Below are positions 6,091 through 7,122 of a DNA stretch of 7,122 bases, one piece after another. Numbering within the stretch: position 1 is the stretch's first letter; each line of letters begins with the position of its first letter. A program made the position numbers and the translations under genes. Source of the stretch: an uncultured Oscillibacter sp. (GTDB lineage: Bacteria; Bacillota; Clostridia; Oscillospirales; Oscillospiraceae); NCBI GenBank assembly GCA_948435975.1, contig CAOJHG010000106.1:1-7122 (forward strand), read 5' to 3'. The notes beneath the pieces were generated by a model. The model was given only the letters and a program-made list of their open reading frames with translations. It did not search any database and was not told where the DNA came from.

Positions 6091-6098
6091 TGATAACA

Positions 6099-6416
6099 AT
6101 GACATTACTGCAAGATGGGGTCCTGGCGTTTCTGTCCGCCGTGGGCCTGACTACCATCGTCTGGGTCGTTGGAGGCGCGTTCCTCCACGCCGGACGCCCC
6201 ACAATCCCCGGCCTCCTGCTGGTCCTGCCCCTCCGCGGGGAAGCCCTGGCCATGGAAGCCGACGTCCGGGAGCTTCGCCGGGTCCAGGGCCGTCTCCCAG
6301 GCTCCAAAATCATCCTGGAAGACCACGGCCTCACCGAAGACGCCCGCTGCCTTGCCCAGTACCTGGCCGACCGGGAAGCCAATGCCGAACTTGTGGACGC
6401 CCCGCAAAAGAACTAA
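6099..6416 (+). CDS. Small single-pass membrane protein of unknown function
   Basis: Protein of 105 residues that I cannot name. Residues about 8-30 (VLAFLSAVGLTTIVWVVGGAFLH) form one membrane segment. The rest is a soluble domain of alternating strands and helices: PGLLLVLPLRGEA (37-49), helix EADVRELRRVQG (53-64), KIILEDHGLTEDARCLAQYLADRE (70-93), then a polar tail. The pattern of a short strand ending in an acidic residue (ILEDHG) is reminiscent of a Rossmann-like half-fold, but no catalytic motif is clear. The start is ATG at 6099, preceded by GAGGTGA at 6087-6093 (5 nt spacing); a GTG at 6090 lies inside that site and is rejected. It ends 16 bp before recD2, so the two are probably co-transcribed. 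Because of the hairpin over its binding site, expression may be limited. Confidence 0.75.
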   Translation: MTLLQDGVLAFLSAVGLTTIVWVVGGAFLHAGRPTIPGLLLVLPLRGEALAMEADVRELRRVQGRLPGSKIILEDHGLTEDARCLAQYLADREANAELVDAPQKN

Positions 6417-6432
6417 CGAAAAGAGGCCGCCT

Positions 6433-7122
6433 ATGGAAGAGCTGATCTGCCGTGAAGGCACCATACATAGCATCATTTTCCAAAACGCAGACAATGGCTA
6501 CACCGTCCTCCGACTCCTCACGGAAGAGGGCGAGCTTATAACGGTGGTGGGGTGCATCCCCTGCGCCGCCCCTGGCGAACATCTCACCGTATCCGGCCTC
6601 TGGGAACAGCATCCGCAGCACGGCGAACAGCTTCGGGCCACAGAGCTGGAGCGCAGTCTGCCCGAGGACGAGGAGGAGATTTTCAGCTACCTGTCCTCCG
6701 GGATCTGTAAAGGGGTCGGCCCTGCCACCGCCCGAAACATCGTGGACCGTTTCGGCATTGAGACCCTGGACATCCTGGAGCAGAATCCTGAGCTGCTCAC
6801 CTCTGTCCGGGGCATCACACAACGCAAAGCTGCAGAGATCGCCGAGGGCTTCCGCCACCATATGGGCCTCCGGCGGCTCATGGCTTTCCTGGCAAAATAT
6901 GACCTGTCCCCCATCCTTGCCATGGACCTCCGGAAGCTGTACGGGGAGGGCGCTTTGGAGATGGTCCGCCAGAATCCATACCTTCTCTCATATGAGGACT
7001 GCGGCATACAGTTTTCCATCACCGACAAGATTGCGCTTGACATGGGCTTTTCGGAGGAATGCGGCCAGCGGCTCCAAGCGGCGGTGACCTTCGAGCTGAC
7101 CCACAACGAGAACAACGGCCAT
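6433..7122 (+). CDS. recD2: RecD2-type ATP-dependent DNA helicase (N-terminal part, cut by right edge)
   Basis: The 230 codons visible are open to the window edge and match the N-terminal region of RecD2 (RecD-like, not in a RecBCD complex), an SF1B 5'-3' helicase involved in DNA repair and replication-fork maintenance in Firmicutes. Residues 1-75 form a beta-rich OB-like domain (EGTIHSIIFQNADNGYTVLRL). A tandem helix-hairpin-helix DNA-binding region follows: ICKGVGPATARNIVDRFG (91-108) and LLTSVRGITQRKAAEIAEGF (121-140). The section ending in ELTHNENNGH (221-230) leads, as in the family, into the helicase domains. The Walker A and motor domains lie beyond the edge and were not seen. The ATG at 6433 has AAGAGG at 6421-6426 with 6 nt spacing. 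The assignment is strong on the N-terminal architecture; helicase activity is inferred from the family. Confidence 0.92.
   Translation, partial: MEELICREGTIHSIIFQNADNGYTVLRLLTEEGELITVVGCIPCAAPGEHLTVSGLWEQHPQHGEQLRATELERSLPEDEEEIFSYLSSGICKGVGPATARNIVDRFGIETLDILEQNPELLTSVRGITQRKAAEIAEGFRHHMGLRRLMAFLAKYDLSPILAMDLRKLYGEGALEMVRQNPYLLSYEDCGIQFSITDKIALDMGFSEECGQRLQAAVTFELTHNENNGH

Noticed and set aside
5957..6382. Minus-strand frame of 141 codons across the gap after ybeY
   Set aside because: It is Arg/Ser-rich with no domain, lies antisense to a well-started plus-strand gene, and has no ribosome binding site.

Overview
The window looks like chromosomal DNA from a GC-rich, endospore-forming member of the Clostridia. 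A relative of the Oscillospiraceae (Flavonifractor or Oscillibacter type) is my best guess. The reasons are the sporulation genes ylbJ, yqfC and yqfD, strong AGGAGG-type ribosome binding sites, a consensus housekeeping promoter, tight ATGA gene overlaps, and protein sequences typical of Gram-positive anaerobes. The placement is inference from gene content and base composition judged by eye. No search was run.

Layout. (1) Positions 1-1533, minus strand: a two-component system, read leftwards from a strong promoter (TTGACA, 17 bp spacer, extended TATCCT). It comprises an OmpR-family response regulator (799-1482) followed 33 bp later by a short-loop, Bce/Gra-type histidine kinase whose C-terminus runs off the left edge. 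(2) 1562-2482, minus strand: a YlbJ-like sporulation membrane protein with nucleoside-recognition (Gate) repeats. (3) 2483-2583: a short divergent control region. (4) 2584-5967, plus strand: a compact operon of yqfC, yqfD, phoH, an unrecognised 131-residue gene and ybeY, with two ATGA overlaps. (5) 5968-6098: a 131-base gap with potential RNA structure. (6) 6099-7122, plus strand: a small one-TM protein of unknown function, then the N-terminal part of the RecD2 helicase, cut by the right edge.

How the genes fit together. YlbJ and YqfC/YqfD belong to mother-cell (sigma-E) sporulation families, and here they are divergent neighbours sharing about 100 bp of control DNA. yqfCD leads into phoH and ybeY, an old Firmicute arrangement that joins sporulation genes to an RNA-metabolism ATPase and the YbeY endoribonuclease used in rRNA maturation. 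In Bacillus subtilis the gene between phoH and ybeY encodes the 7TM-HD protein PgpH/YqfF. Here that slot holds a small soluble protein I cannot assign. The two-component system probably answers envelope stress or a peptide antibiotic, and its partner ABC transporter, if present, would lie beyond the left edge.

Most of the window is ordinary conserved chromosome. The parts most worth a second look are the unknown gene between phoH and ybeY, the structured gap after ybeY with a hairpin over the next ribosome binding site, and the divergent ylbJ/yqfC region. I found no mobile element, CRISPR array, tRNA or rRNA.
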